A stretch of DNA of 49,218 bases from Scybalenecus merdavium (GTDB taxonomy: Bacteria; Bacillota; Clostridia; Oscillospirales; Acutalibacteraceae). Positions 23,629 to 32,706 of the stretch are shown piece by piece (position 1 is the first letter of the stretch; every line of letters starts with the position of its first letter). The notes below the pieces were generated by a model. It was not told where the DNA came from and ran no database searches. It saw nothing but the letters and a program-made list of their open reading frames with translations. Location: the NCBI GenBank assembly GCA_018714405.1, contig DVNM01000031.1:1-49218 (forward strand). Reading direction: 5' to 3'. A program made the translations under genes and the position numbers.

Positions 23629-26088
23629 TCAAATGGCACTGAGCAGCGGTTTCAGGTTTGCCAGCGCATGCGGAATGCCGGCCAGGATCTTACAAAGACC
23701 TTTACCCGAGCTCTGGTCGTCATTCAGGATCTGCAAAAGGCCTTCGGCCATTTTTTCGCTGAACACGCCCATGGACATGGCGACAAAATTGCGGATCGGG
23801 ATCTGCAGCGCCATTTCCTGCAGCATTTTGCCGTCGCCGTTTTCGGCACTGCCGAACTTGCTCATGATGCCGGAAATCAGCCGGCAGATGCGGCCGCCCC
23901 ACTTTGTGTGGCGCGCATCGTCCAGGCAGTTGTAGATCGTGATCGGCGCACTGGTGTCGACTGTGCGGCACGGCAGTTCGCCATAGACCGCGCTCCATTC
24001 CTGGTCGCTGATATTCTGCACATCGGCCGTGTAATAAGACGGCGCCGTCTTGTGATAATCCGGGATCTCGGCTGTGCAGGTGCCTTCCACGGTCAGATCC
24101 GCCTGCAGGCGGATGTCGCGGCTGGAGGCGCCCACAAGAATTTCAAAATTACCGCTTTCTACCTGCCAGTCGCCAAGATTTACATTGTAAAAAGCAAAGG
24201 CGCGCTTGGAAAGCGTCAGCGTGATCACCTGCTCCTCACCGGCTTTCAGGAAGACTTTTTGGTAACCCTTCAGTTCCTTTTCCGGGCGGAAAATCGTGGA
24301 CTCTGTGTCTTTTACATAGAGCTGCGCTACCTCTGCGCCGTCCACACTGCCGGTATTTTTGACTTTAAACGTGACCGTGACCTCGTCCGTGTCTTTGATC
24401 TTGGCCGCAGAAAGCTGCAGATCGCTGTATGCAAACTGCGTGTAGGACAAGCCATAGCCAAACGGGAACAGCACGTCTTTTTTCGCGGTGTCATAATAAC
24501 GGTAGCCAATATAAACGCTCTCTTTATGTTCGCTGGCGACCTTGCCCGGGTAATTGCCCCAGGTCGGGTTGTCCTCCAGCGAAAGCGGATACGTCTCTGC
24601 CAGTTTGCCGCTTGGGTTCACCGCACCGGTCAGCAGACGCGCCACGGCGCTGCCGCCGGCCTGGCCGCCGAGCAGCGAATGCAAAACGCCTTTTACAGAG
24701 CCGATCCACGGCATACGCATAACAGAGCCACCTGCCAGAACGACCACGGTGTTTTCGTTGGCGGCGCTGACCGCTTCGATCAGGTCGTTGTGGCACTGCG
24801 GAATATCGATCGACTGGCGGTCATAACCCTCGGCCTCGAATTCTTCGGTCAGGCCGGCAAAAACGATCGCCACATCGGCTGTTTTGGCCTTGGAGACTGC
24901 CTCTTTAACAAGGATATCATCGCGCTGATCCACGCCTTTTTTATAGCCCTGTGCAAAATCGCAGGCAAAGCCGAGCGCTTTCAGGCTGTCGAGCGCATTG
25001 TCGATTTTCGTTGGGTTGATGACCGACGAACCGGCGCCCTGGTAGCGCGGCGACTTGGCCATTTCACCGATCACAGCAAGACGCGCGCCCTTTTTCAGCG
25101 GCAGAACAGCGCCGTCGTTTTTCAGAAGCACCATAGAGCCCTCGGCCACTTCGCGCGCCACCTCATGGTTGCGGTCGTAATCGCACTCGTCCTTTGCGTT
25201 TTCAAGCGTTTCTTTCGCTTTTAAAATCAGTTCGACCACGTTGTCTACGCGGGCATCCAGATCTGCTTCCGGCAGCGTGCCGTTTTGTACGGCGTCGATC
25301 AGCTTCTGTGTATTGTATTCGCCGGAGCTCGGCATCTCAAGATCGGTGCCGTATTTTACGCCCTCCACACGGTCCACGCTGGCGCCCCAGTCGGTAACGA
25401 TCAGGCCCTTGAAGCCCCACTCGTCGCGCAGCACCTTTTGCTGCAGCCATTCGCTTTGCGAGCAATATGTACCGTTTAAGCGGTTGTAGGCGTTCATGAC
25501 CGTCCACGGCTGCGACTCCTTCACCGCGATCTCATACTGGGCAAGGTACAGTTCACGCATTGCGCGTTCATCGATCGCCTCATTGACGACCATGCGGAAA
25601 GCTTCCTGTGAGTTGCAGGCAAAATGCTTCAGCGACGCACCGATGCCTTTGGACTGGATGCCGTTGATCAGTGCAGCGGCATTTTTACCGGCCAGGTACG
25701 GATCCTCAGAAAAATACTCAAAATTACGGCCGCAAAGCGGTGAACGCTTGATATTGGCGCCGGGGCCGAGAATGACCGATACCTTCTCATGAATACACTC
25801 ATCGGCAAGCGCCTGTCCCATTTTGTAAACAAGCGCCGGATCCCAGGCGCACACATTGGTGGCAGCCGGCGGCATGCAGGTGGCCGGCACAGAATTGCCC
25901 AGGCCGATCTTCTTGTCCTCTTTCGAGGGGTTGGGATTTTGTTTTCTGAGCCCGTGCGGGCCGTCGGTCAGCATGATCACCGGCAGGCCAAATCTTTCTG
26001 AACCTTTGGCATGCCAATAGTCTTTGCCAGAAACCAGACGGACCTTTTCTTCCAGCGGCATCTGGCTGACGATTTCAGGATGCTTCAT
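23629..26088 (-). CDS. Glycoside hydrolase family 3 (beta-glucosidase-like)
   Basis: The 819-residue protein has the GH3 N-terminal barrel (LPVIMLTDGPHGLRKQ, SLKHFACNSQE), the nucleophile Asp233 in GLIVTDWGAS, the alpha/beta sandwich (VVVLAGGSVMRMPW, VNPSGKLAETYPL) and the fibronectin-like C-terminal domain (FPFGYGLSYTQF). It releases terminal beta-linked sugars. There is no signal peptide, so it acts on imported substrates. An extra ~130-residue C-terminal tail carries further helices of unknown role, which I recall in some clostridial GH3. ATG 26088 after AAAGGAG is preferred to longer readings that begin in the promoter. Confidence 0.92.
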   Translation of the reverse strand: MKHPEIVSQMPLEEKVRLVSGKDYWHAKGSERFGLPVIMLTDGPHGLRKQNPNPSKEDKKIGLGNSVPATCMPPAATNVCAWDPALVYKMGQALADECIHEKVSVILGPGANIKRSPLCGRNFEYFSEDPYLAGKNAAALINGIQSKGIGASLKHFACNSQEAFRMVVNEAIDERAMRELYLAQYEIAVKESQPWTVMNAYNRLNGTYCSQSEWLQQKVLRDEWGFKGLIVTDWGASVDRVEGVKYGTDLEMPSSGEYNTQKLIDAVQNGTLPEADLDARVDNVVELILKAKETLENAKDECDYDRNHEVAREVAEGSMVLLKNDGAVLPLKKGARLAVIGEMAKSPRYQGAGSSVINPTKIDNALDSLKALGFACDFAQGYKKGVDQRDDILVKEAVSKAKTADVAIVFAGLTEEFEAEGYDRQSIDIPQCHNDLIEAVSAANENTVVVLAGGSVMRMPWIGSVKGVLHSLLGGQAGGSAVARLLTGAVNPSGKLAETYPLSLEDNPTWGNYPGKVASEHKESVYIGYRYYDTAKKDVLFPFGYGLSYTQFAYSDLQLSAAKIKDTDEVTVTFKVKNTGSVDGAEVAQLYVKDTESTIFRPEKELKGYQKVFLKAGEEQVITLTLSKRAFAFYNVNLGDWQVESGNFEILVGASSRDIRLQADLTVEGTCTAEIPDYHKTAPSYYTADVQNISDQEWSAVYGELPCRTVDTSAPITIYNCLDDARHTKWGGRICRLISGIMSKFGSAENGDGKMLQEMALQIPIRNFVAMSMGVFSEKMAEGLLQILNDDQSSGKGLCKILAGIPHALANLKPLLSAI

Positions 26089-26151
26089 AAAAACTCCTTT
26101 CAAATGGTGGGGTGTTTGCAAATTTCCGCTCCCAAAAGGGCGGTTTTCATT

Positions 26152-26179
26152 ATTATACAATATAAAAAGCGATTTGCAA
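26152..26179 (-). promoter_or_regulatory. GH3 promoter
   Basis: On the minus strand TTGCAA (26179-26174) and a perfect TATAAT (26157-26152) are 16 bases apart. The leader is about 60 bases. Confidence 0.65.
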
Positions 26180-26259
26180 AGATTTTTTAGCAGAAAAGAA
26201 CAAAAAAATAAACAAATTCTAAATAGAGCACCCATCTGCTGCCCAAATGAAAAAATTTA

Positions 26260-26288
26260 TGGAAAATACAGGCCGGATGCGCTATAAT
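26260..26288 (+). promoter_or_regulatory. murI promoter
   Basis: TGGAAA (26260-26265) and TATAAT (26283-26288) are 17 bases apart, roughly 30 bases before the murI ATG. Confidence 0.6.
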
Positions 26289-26316
26289 AATCCTAACAAT
26301 CTGACGAGGCGAAAAG

Positions 26317-27099
26317 ATGAAGATCGGTTTTTATGATTCCGGCATCGGCGGGCTGAGCGTACTGCAGACAGCCATGGAAATGCTGCCGAATGAAGAATTT
26401 ATATATTACGCAGACACGGACCATGTACCCTACGGCGAAAAAAGCAACGATGAAATTTTGGCGTTTGCGCGCCGAGCCGTGGACTTTTTGATCGCAAAAG
26501 ACGCCAAAGCCATTGTGATCGCCTGTAACACCGCCACAAGCGTGGCCGCCAAATACCTGCGCGGTGTGCACACACTGCCGATCATCGGCATGGAACCGGC
26601 CGTAAAGCCGGCAGTGGAAGAAAAAAACCACAAACGCATTTTGGTCAGCGCCACACCGGTCACCATACGCGAAAAAAAGCTGCACGACCTGATCGAACGG
26701 GTCGATCTGCACCACGAGACCGACCTGATCGCACTTGGCGGCCTCGTCACCTTTGCCGAGCGCGGCGAATTTGACTCGCCCGCCGTACACGCCTATCTAA
26801 AAGAAGCGCTTGCCCCGTTTGCATTTGAAAACTACTCGGCTTTCGTGCTTGGCTGCACGCACTTTAACTATTTTAAAGACACGCTGCGCCAGATCCTGCC
26901 GGCGCACATTCGCTTTGTAGACGGCTGCGACGGCACGGCCAGGCAGCTTAAAAACGTGCTGACGCAAAACGGCCTTTTGGAGCAAAACAAAAGGTCTGCC
27001 GAATTTTATTTTTCCGGCAGACCTGCAGATTCCGATAAAGAAAAAGCGTATTTTCACCAGCTGCTCGACCGGCTGGAAGCCATGGCCAAAATCAGCTGA
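26317..27099 (+). CDS. murI: Glutamate racemase MurI
   Basis: The 260-residue protein converts L- to D-glutamate for peptidoglycan. It has FYDSGIGGLSVL (Asp7, Ser8), YYADTDHVPYG, the two catalytic cysteines Cys70 in IACNTAT and Cys180 in LGCTHF, and normal length. GACGAGG precedes the ATG. The gene is convergent with the CarD-like gene and overlaps it by eight bases, with no terminator between them. Confidence 0.95.
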   Translation: MKIGFYDSGIGGLSVLQTAMEMLPNEEFIYYADTDHVPYGEKSNDEILAFARRAVDFLIAKDAKAIVIACNTATSVAAKYLRGVHTLPIIGMEPAVKPAVEEKNHKRILVSATPVTIREKKLHDLIERVDLHHETDLIALGGLVTFAERGEFDSPAVHAYLKEALAPFAFENYSAFVLGCTHFNYFKDTLRQILPAHIRFVDGCDGTARQLKNVLTQNGLLEQNKRSAEFYFSGRPADSDKEKAYFHQLLDRLEAMAKIS

Positions 27100-27616
27100 G
27101 TGCTTTTTCACACGACTGACGGTCAAGCTTTTTGGCGATCAGCGGCACGACCTCGTCCTTTTGAATGTGCAAAACAAGCGCAAATTCCTCATACAAAATA
27201 TTTTCCGCTTCACGAAAGAGCTGCTCGTCACCAGCGTGCAGCTTTTTTCCGTTTTCCAGAAGCTCCTGCTTGTGCAGATAAAGAGACTTGATCATTTTCA
27301 TAATGCGAAAGCAATCGCCGCTTTTCAAAATGGTGCGAAACGTTTCCTTGCGTGCAACCGAATCTTCGATCCAGTCGGCTTTTTCATCCGGCATGGCGTC
27401 TATGATGGCATAGATCTCCTCCGGCTGCAAAATACGGCGCATTTTACCCACCAGCGCCTCGTTGGAAAGCGGCACATAAACGGTATTGTTGCTGCGCGTG
27501 ACCGGCGTCAAAATATAATACATCTCTTTTTTGCCGCAAAAATTTTCTTCGCAGATCTGCGTGATTTTGCAAACGCCGTTCAAGCCGTACTGCACCAGAT
27601 CTCCTTCCCTGAACAA
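27092..27616 (-). CDS. CarD family transcriptional regulator
   Basis: The 174-residue protein has the CarD/TRCF-RID N-terminal domain (FREGDLVQYGLNGVCKITQI, then TPVTRSNNTVYVPL) and an all-helical C-terminal half. CarD proteins bind RNA polymerase beta and stabilise open promoter complexes. It follows the dehydrogenase gene by 15 bases on the same strand. The 3' end overlaps the convergent murI stop. Confidence 0.9.
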   Translation of the reverse strand: MFREGDLVQYGLNGVCKITQICEENFCGKKEMYYILTPVTRSNNTVYVPLSNEALVGKMRRILQPEEIYAIIDAMPDEKADWIEDSVARKETFRTILKSGDCFRIMKMIKSLYLHKQELLENGKKLHAGDEQLFREAENILYEEFALVLHIQKDEVVPLIAKKLDRQSCEKALS

Positions 27617-27631
27617 AAAAACACCTCCAAA

Positions 27632-28549
27632 TTAAAGTTCACCGCGCGCAAACGCACGCAGATTGGTATAAATCAGTTCAAACAGACGCCCCTGCGTCTG
27701 TTCAGAAACAAAGCTGTTGTGCGGGGAAAGAAGCACATTGTCCAGCTTCCATAAAGGGCTGTCGGCAAAAAGCGGTTCATTTTCAAACACATCGAGCGCC
27801 GCGCCTTTCAAAACACCGCTTTGCAGTGCAGAGACCAGCGCCTGCTCGTCCGCAAGTCCGCCGCGCGCCACATTAATAAATACGGAGCCGGCACGCATAG
27901 CGGAAAACCTTTTGGCATCAAACAGATGGTACGTCTCTTTGGTAAGCGGCAAAGTCAAAACAACAGCATCGCTTTGCGCCAAAGCCGCATCCAGCTGTTC
28001 GACCGAATACAGGCCGTCGATCGATTCCTTAGCCACTGACAGCTTTTGATCTACAGCAAGCACACGGCAGCCAAATGCTTTGAGCCGCACAGCCACCGCC
28101 TGACCAACGCTGCCGTACCCCACAATGCAAACGGTTTTGCCGCACAGTTCCAGAAGGCCGCGTTCCTTTTGCCAAAGACGGGCTTGCTGATTGGCATAAA
28201 ACCGGGCAGACGCTTTGTAAATTTCCAAAAGCTTAAGCACGACCCACTCCGCCATCGGCACACTGTACACACCGCGGGCATTGCGCAATAAAATTCCATG
28301 ATCGTGCATATACTCCAGCGGCACCCGATCGAGCCCCGCACTTGTGAGCTGCACGAACTTTAAATTTTCAAACAAAGCAATATCGTTGTACAAAAACAAA
28401 CTGTTGCATACGGCCGCGTCAAACGACTTGCAGTCTACATCCAGCGCACAGCGTTCTTCCTGCACAAACACCGGCGTGTAGCCCAGTGCTTCTATCGCCT
28501 GCAGCTGCGCATCTGTATAAGCAAATGCACCTGTTAATAATAGCTTCAA
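27632..28549 (-). CDS. D-isomer-specific 2-hydroxyacid dehydrogenase
   Basis: The 305-residue protein has the split catalytic domain and a Rossmann NAD domain (VCIVGYGSVGQAV), the Arg motif INVARGGLADEQAL, the Glu region DVFENEPL and the catalytic His in LSPHNSF. These enzymes reduce 2-ketoacids to D-hydroxyacids; serA/pdxB/ddh-type specificity cannot be told. TTG 28549 (LKLLLTGAF) is my start because the mature fold begins there. The region upstream lacks a good ribosome site, so the start is uncertain. Likely cotranscribed with carD. Confidence 0.87.
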   Translation of the reverse strand: MKLLLTGAFAYTDAQLQAIEALGYTPVFVQEERCALDVDCKSFDAAVCNSLFLYNDIALFENLKFVQLTSAGLDRVPLEYMHDHGILLRNARGVYSVPMAEWVVLKLLEIYKASARFYANQQARLWQKERGLLELCGKTVCIVGYGSVGQAVAVRLKAFGCRVLAVDQKLSVAKESIDGLYSVEQLDAALAQSDAVVLTLPLTKETYHLFDAKRFSAMRAGSVFINVARGGLADEQALVSALQSGVLKGAALDVFENEPLFADSPLWKLDNVLLSPHNSFVSEQTQGRLFELIYTNLRAFARGEL

Positions 28550-28602
28550 AAAAACACACCCAATTTCTTTGCAACAGATCGTCAAGCAACTTAACAACAA
28601 TA

Positions 28603-28608
28603 ATTATA
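28603..28608 (-). promoter_or_regulatory. Probable -10 element of the dehydrogenase-carD transcript
   Basis: On the minus strand TATAAT occurs about 55 bases before the TTG start. No convincing -35 is seen at 16-18 bases. Confidence 0.4.
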
Positions 28609-28673
28609 GCACATTTTCACAAAAAATGTAATGGCGTTTTGGGCATTTCATCTGAAAAAGTTTAAAGTTTGAC

Positions 28674-28702
28674 TTGATTTTTACTTTTTATTTTAGTATA
28701 AT
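28674..28702 (+). promoter_or_regulatory. tRNA-Ser promoter
   Basis: TTGATT (28674-28679) and TATAAT (28697-28702) are 17 bases apart, with the tRNA starting 22 bases later. Confidence 0.7.
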
Positions 28703-28724
28703 AGCATTCGTCAATGAGACACAC

Positions 28725-28816
28725 GGAGAGTTGTCCGAGCTGGCCTAAGGAGCACGACTGGAAATCGTGTAACCGTCACAAGCGGTTCGAGGGTTCGAAT
28801 CCCTTGCTCTCCGCCA
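28725..28816 (+). tRNA. tRNA-Ser(GGA)
   Basis: This is a class II tRNA of 92 bases including encoded CCA. The acceptor arm GGAGAGT pairs with GCTCTCC (one G-U). The anticodon arm is CACGA-CTGGAAA-TCGTG, giving anticodon GGA (reads UCC/UCU). A long variable arm (AACCG...CGGTT) is diagnostic of serine, and the T arm reads AGGGTTCGAATCCCT. A terminator follows. Peptides read antisense across it are spurious. Confidence 0.97.
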
Positions 28817-28818
28817 AA

Positions 28819-28859
28819 AACCCGCATAAAACGGTGGTTTTGTGTGGGTTCTTTTTTTA
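28819..28859 (+). terminator. tRNA-Ser terminator
   Basis: AACCCGCA (28819-28826) pairs with TGTGGGTT (28843-28850), with an inner AAAAC/GTTTT stem, then CTTTTTTT. Confidence 0.85.
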
Positions 28860-29130
28860 TTTTGCGAAGTATCTGCACATAGCTTTTTCTCAAATTGTAG
28901 CCAATTTGTAGCCACTCGATTTTCAGCGCGGAAAATCTTCATTTTCCGTAAAAACGGCGCACGTCTTTCACGTCTTTATAATATAAAACCAGCGTCGTTT
29001 AGGCGCTGGCTGGTTTTAAGGCTTTATAGGCCGCTAGTCATACCGTCCTCTTAAGGGCAGTCAAATTTTGCTGCCTTGCAGCAGCAAGCCCGAACAAACA
29101 CCCAAAACGGTGTGTGTCTTGCGTGGGATT
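28860..29130. other. Non-coding gap 3' of tRNA-Ser, possible integration-site scar
   Basis: I see no gene here. A short tandem (ATTGTAGCCA and TTTGTAGCCA) lies at about 28897-28913, which read antisense resembles the Cys/Gln-rich tails of tRNA-site integrases. A CCAGCG/CGCTGG hairpin (about 28988-29010) and a TTGCTGC/GCAGCAA inverted repeat (about 29070-29088) follow. On the minus strand an ACACC-GTTTT-GGGTGT hairpin may end the flippase transcript. No direct repeat of the tRNA 3' end was found, so an att site is not proven. Confidence 0.35.
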
Positions 29131-30693
29131 TTATTTGGTTATTTTTGCAAGGCGCTTTTCTATTTTTAATTTGCCCTTTGTTATCTGGTCGAGCAGTTGC
29201 AGACACTGCTTGAATTCGGCCGTTTTATGATAAACGATGAAATAAATCAAATTGGGGACCATGCAGCAAATTACCCCTCTGACAATCAGCAGAGGCCACT
29301 TTCCCAAATGTATTGGTGTGCAAATTGCATAAGTTACAGCGCAGCTCACTACTGTAATCACGGCGTAAAGGACTAATTTTTTTAAATACGATTTTAATTG
29401 CGGCCTAGAGAACAACACGGTAAACAGATTGTGCAAAAGCCACGGCATACCGACGATCAATGTGGACAGCACGGTGGAAAGCAAAACACCGTAAATTCCC
29501 CAGAACTGTACCATGATCAGATTCATAACAAGATTTGCGCCGGCCGTAACAAGAGGGCGGAAACGATCTTCGTGCCAAATACCGGCAGCATCTTTGTAAG
29601 TGTTCAGCAGTTGATTGATTTCATAAACAAAGTAATACACGCAAAAACAAATAACGGCTGAAAACCCCAGCATGAGATCCTCGCCAACCCAAATCTGCAT
29701 AAACGGCTGGTAAAGGCATAATAAACAGCATGTGCAAAACCCGGCGATCCAGGCGATCAAAAAGGTAAACTTTTTTAGATCGTTAAAATTTTTCTCCTTT
29801 GTTTCCACCACAATACTGTTGCCGATCCCGGCAGTACATGCCTGGAAAATGACCGTTACAAAACCGATGATCGCAGTCAGAATGAAATAATAATTCTGAT
29901 AAACGGCCAAAACCGTCAACCCCAAAAAAGCCGAAACGACGACCGTATCAGCAGAATTGACGACCACGCTCCCGATTTTTGCCGTAAACAAATCGCGGAT
30001 TCTGCCATTGATGACATGCACCAGCTTTTTGTCCAGTTCACCCTGCGCCTTGTAATTGGGGTAAATATGAGTAGCCGCGACCGCCGTGATAATATTGGTT
30101 AAAATTTGTGTGGCCAAAACAGCAATAATATACAGATAATAATCTTTAATAAAAAAGATAATAATGAACTGCACGATATATCGAAGCGTATAGGTAACCA
30201 GATTGATCTTGCTGACTACATCGTTTCGCTGGTGTGCCTGAAACAGCGCATTCTTGTACGCAAACAGCCAATAAGAAAAAACCGTAGCCGCCAAATTCAG
30301 CCAGTATAAAACATAAATATTCAGCTCCGGCGGCAGATCGCTTTTGATCAAACGCGAAATAAGCGGCGTAAGAGCCAGGCCCACAACAGCGATCACCAGG
30401 CCGATGATCCGGTAATATGTTCTGTACAATTTCATCAATGCACAAATGGTTACGGTATCATCTTCTACAATGGGCTTGTACATTCCGAACACCATTGCAC
30501 TTCCGACGCCCAGTTCTGCCAGGTTCAGCACCTGAAGAATAGAGACGAACAGACTGTCAATGCCTAAATACTCCACGCCCATAAAATAGATCATGGCGGT
30601 GCGCACAAGGAAGGGCATGGCGCTTTGATAAATTTTTAGCGTCATGCCGAAAACAATATTACGCGTCGCGTTCTTTGTCCGTTTAAGCTTCAT
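29131..30693 (-). CDS. Polysaccharide flippase (Wzx/MOP superfamily)
   Basis: The 520-residue protein has 12-14 membrane segments and the polysaccharide-flippase start (TLKIYQSAMPFLVRTAMIYF, GVEYLGIDSLFVSILQVLNL, AELGVGSAMVFGMY). Wzx-type flippases move lipid-linked sugar repeat units across the membrane. GGAG lies ten bases ahead of ATG. It is the only apparently intact gene of a polysaccharide locus whose other two genes are damaged. No glycosyltransferase or polymerase is present nearby, so the locus is incomplete. Confidence 0.88.
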   Translation of the reverse strand: MKLKRTKNATRNIVFGMTLKIYQSAMPFLVRTAMIYFMGVEYLGIDSLFVSILQVLNLAELGVGSAMVFGMYKPIVEDDTVTICALMKLYRTYYRIIGLVIAVVGLALTPLISRLIKSDLPPELNIYVLYWLNLAATVFSYWLFAYKNALFQAHQRNDVVSKINLVTYTLRYIVQFIIIFFIKDYYLYIIAVLATQILTNIITAVAATHIYPNYKAQGELDKKLVHVINGRIRDLFTAKIGSVVVNSADTVVVSAFLGLTVLAVYQNYYFILTAIIGFVTVIFQACTAGIGNSIVVETKEKNFNDLKKFTFLIAWIAGFCTCCLLCLYQPFMQIWVGEDLMLGFSAVICFCVYYFVYEINQLLNTYKDAAGIWHEDRFRPLVTAGANLVMNLIMVQFWGIYGVLLSTVLSTLIVGMPWLLHNLFTVLFSRPQLKSYLKKLVLYAVITVVSCAVTYAICTPIHLGKWPLLIVRGVICCMVPNLIYFIVYHKTAEFKQCLQLLDQITKGKLKIEKRLAKITK

Positions 30694-30843
30694 AACACGT
30701 TAGCTCCATCCAATACAGCATCCTTCTCCGGTCCATATAAGCCGCCTCTAAAAAAGCGCTATAATTTTCACAATATTCTTTTCCGCCAAAAATCAATTAC
30801 CGCGCAGAGCCCGGCTGCGGTAGATTTTTCATTAGCCTGAAAT

Positions 30844-32635
30844 TTAATCGCCCTGCGCGATCTGTGCAAGCAGAGACTTCGCCTCTTCTACAGTGGAGGT
30901 ATCCGGCACCATCACATACGCGCGCACGCTCATGGAATACGGAACCGCATAATCGCGGTACCGTCCACACTGTAAGAAGTGATATCCCACTGCGGGTTGC
31001 CGGACAGCTGGTCCTGCACGACCTGCGCGATCAGATCATAGGGCACACTTGTTTCCATGTAATCCTGCAGGCTATCCAAAACAGAAAGATAATTTTTCAA
31101 TATGGATGGACTGACCGCCTTTTCGGCGATCGCCTTGATGACATCCATCTGATTCTGCCCACGGTGACGGTCGCCGTCTGCATAGGCATAGCGTTCGCGG
31201 CAATAGATCAAAGCCTCTTCCCCGTTTAAGTGATTGATGCCCTGCTCAAAATGTGCGCCGCGGCTGTCAAACGCGGTATCGGAATACACTTCGATGCCGC
31301 CAAGCACATCCACGATCTTTTCAAAGCCGGTGAAGTTGATGCGGAAGTAATAATCGATATCCATGTCATAAAGCATTTCCAGCGTATCCATACTGACCTG
31401 CACACCGTAAATGCCGGCATGCGTCAGCTTGTCGCGCGCGTGTCGCTGCCGCTGATATAGATGTTGATCACGCCGTCATCCGCTACCGTAGATGACGGCG
31501 CATTTTCATTCTGTGTCTGTTCCAGGCTTTCGCCCTGCAACGCACGGATCTGATCGGCAAAATCAGTATAATTCGGTATTTCATCATACACGTCTACATA
31601 GCCTTCATTTAAAACGATACCGCCGACCTCGCCGTCAAGCAGCGCATCGGCAAGCTGTGTCAGGCCGTTATATTCCCGGATCTGCAGCGTGAAGCCCTGC
31701 TGCTCTTCCACAGCAGAAAGGGCGGCGTCTGTATTTTCACGATCCAAGGAAGCCAAAATGCCGAATGTATAATCCCTGGCTTCTTCCAACGTGGTGGCGG
31801 GATCCTCTGCTTTTACATAAAAAGAGACGTTGACGGATTCGCCGCTGGAATCTGCGATTTGCCTTACGGCATAATTGCCGAACCGTTCCACAAACCGCTT
31901 GCAGCCATCGTCGGTGGACTGCTCATCTATTTTCAGATGGACCACAACGCCCATTTCTGACAAGCCGCTGACTATGCCCTCCGGAAGCTCCGCATCGTTC
32001 GGCACATCAAATAGCACCTCGTCTACCCAATTTCGGCAAATATAGTCAAGCATGGTCTTTTGGTTGGCCAGGACTTTAACGCCGCCGATCTCCTCGCCGG
32101 CCAGATCCCTATCTAAAATAATGATGCCCATTACTTTGTAATTTTCGTAAACGCCATTGCAGATCATTTGCGCAACATGCTGTGCACAGTCATAACATGT
32201 AATAACCAGCAAAGAATCATGCTCCAGCGTTCTTCTTTTTTTCACAAACGCCTTCCATGCGATCTTGACCACATAGCAAAGCACAAGATAGTAAAAGCCG
32301 CTCAAAAAAATAACAAGGCGCCAATACTGCTCACTGCGCATAACGATCAGATAAGCCACAAACACCAATTCGATCAGCACGGCCTGCCGGAAAGTTGCCA
32401 AAAACTCTTTCCAGTAGCCGCGCGTCAAAACATCCTGAAAAGCGCCCGTACAGATGATCACAAAAAAGTCAAACAGCAAAAGGAAAAAGAAAATGTTGCC
32501 GTACATCAAATCGATCTCGACGGTAAAGCCGAAACCGATCCAATACGCCAACAAAAGAGAAACGGCAAGGCAAAGCATATCCAGAACAATAAAATCCCAG
32601 TGCATCTGTAAATTATTTTTGCTTCTTTTGTACAT
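30844..32635 (-). pseudogene. Chimeric sugar-transferase N-half / LCP-family remnant with two frameshifts
   Basis: ATG 32635 opens the N-terminus of a polyprenyl glycosylphosphotransferase: four to five membrane helices and a CoA-binding-like domain to residue ~256 (RFGNYAV). It then continues in frame as the outer part of a LytR-CpsA-Psr protein (RQIADSSGESVNVSFYVKAE and DYTFGILASLDRENTD). The sugar-transferase catalytic domain and the LCP membrane anchor are both missing. At ~31430, after YISGSDTR, about 40 LCP residues are deleted and the frame shifts, resuming at DKLTHAGIYGVQVSMDTLEM. At ~30955 a single-base loss shifts it again; the proper C-terminus YAVPYSMSVRAYVMVPD ends at TAA 30844. 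Three lesions make it a clear pseudogene. Confidence 0.85.
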
Positions 32636-32706
32636 TTCTTTTTAGCCCTTCACACACTTAAAATAAAAACTTCACACCGCACAAATAAACGCTCAAAAAC
32701 AGGTTA

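Noticed and set aside
21865..25224. Two long plus-strand frames opposite the GPH symporter and the GH3 gene
   Set aside because: Shadows of well-identified genes without ribosome sites or recognisable domains.
28711..28942. Peptides antisense to tRNA-Ser
   Set aside because: These are the familiar spurious translations of a tRNA gene; the tRNA structure is complete.
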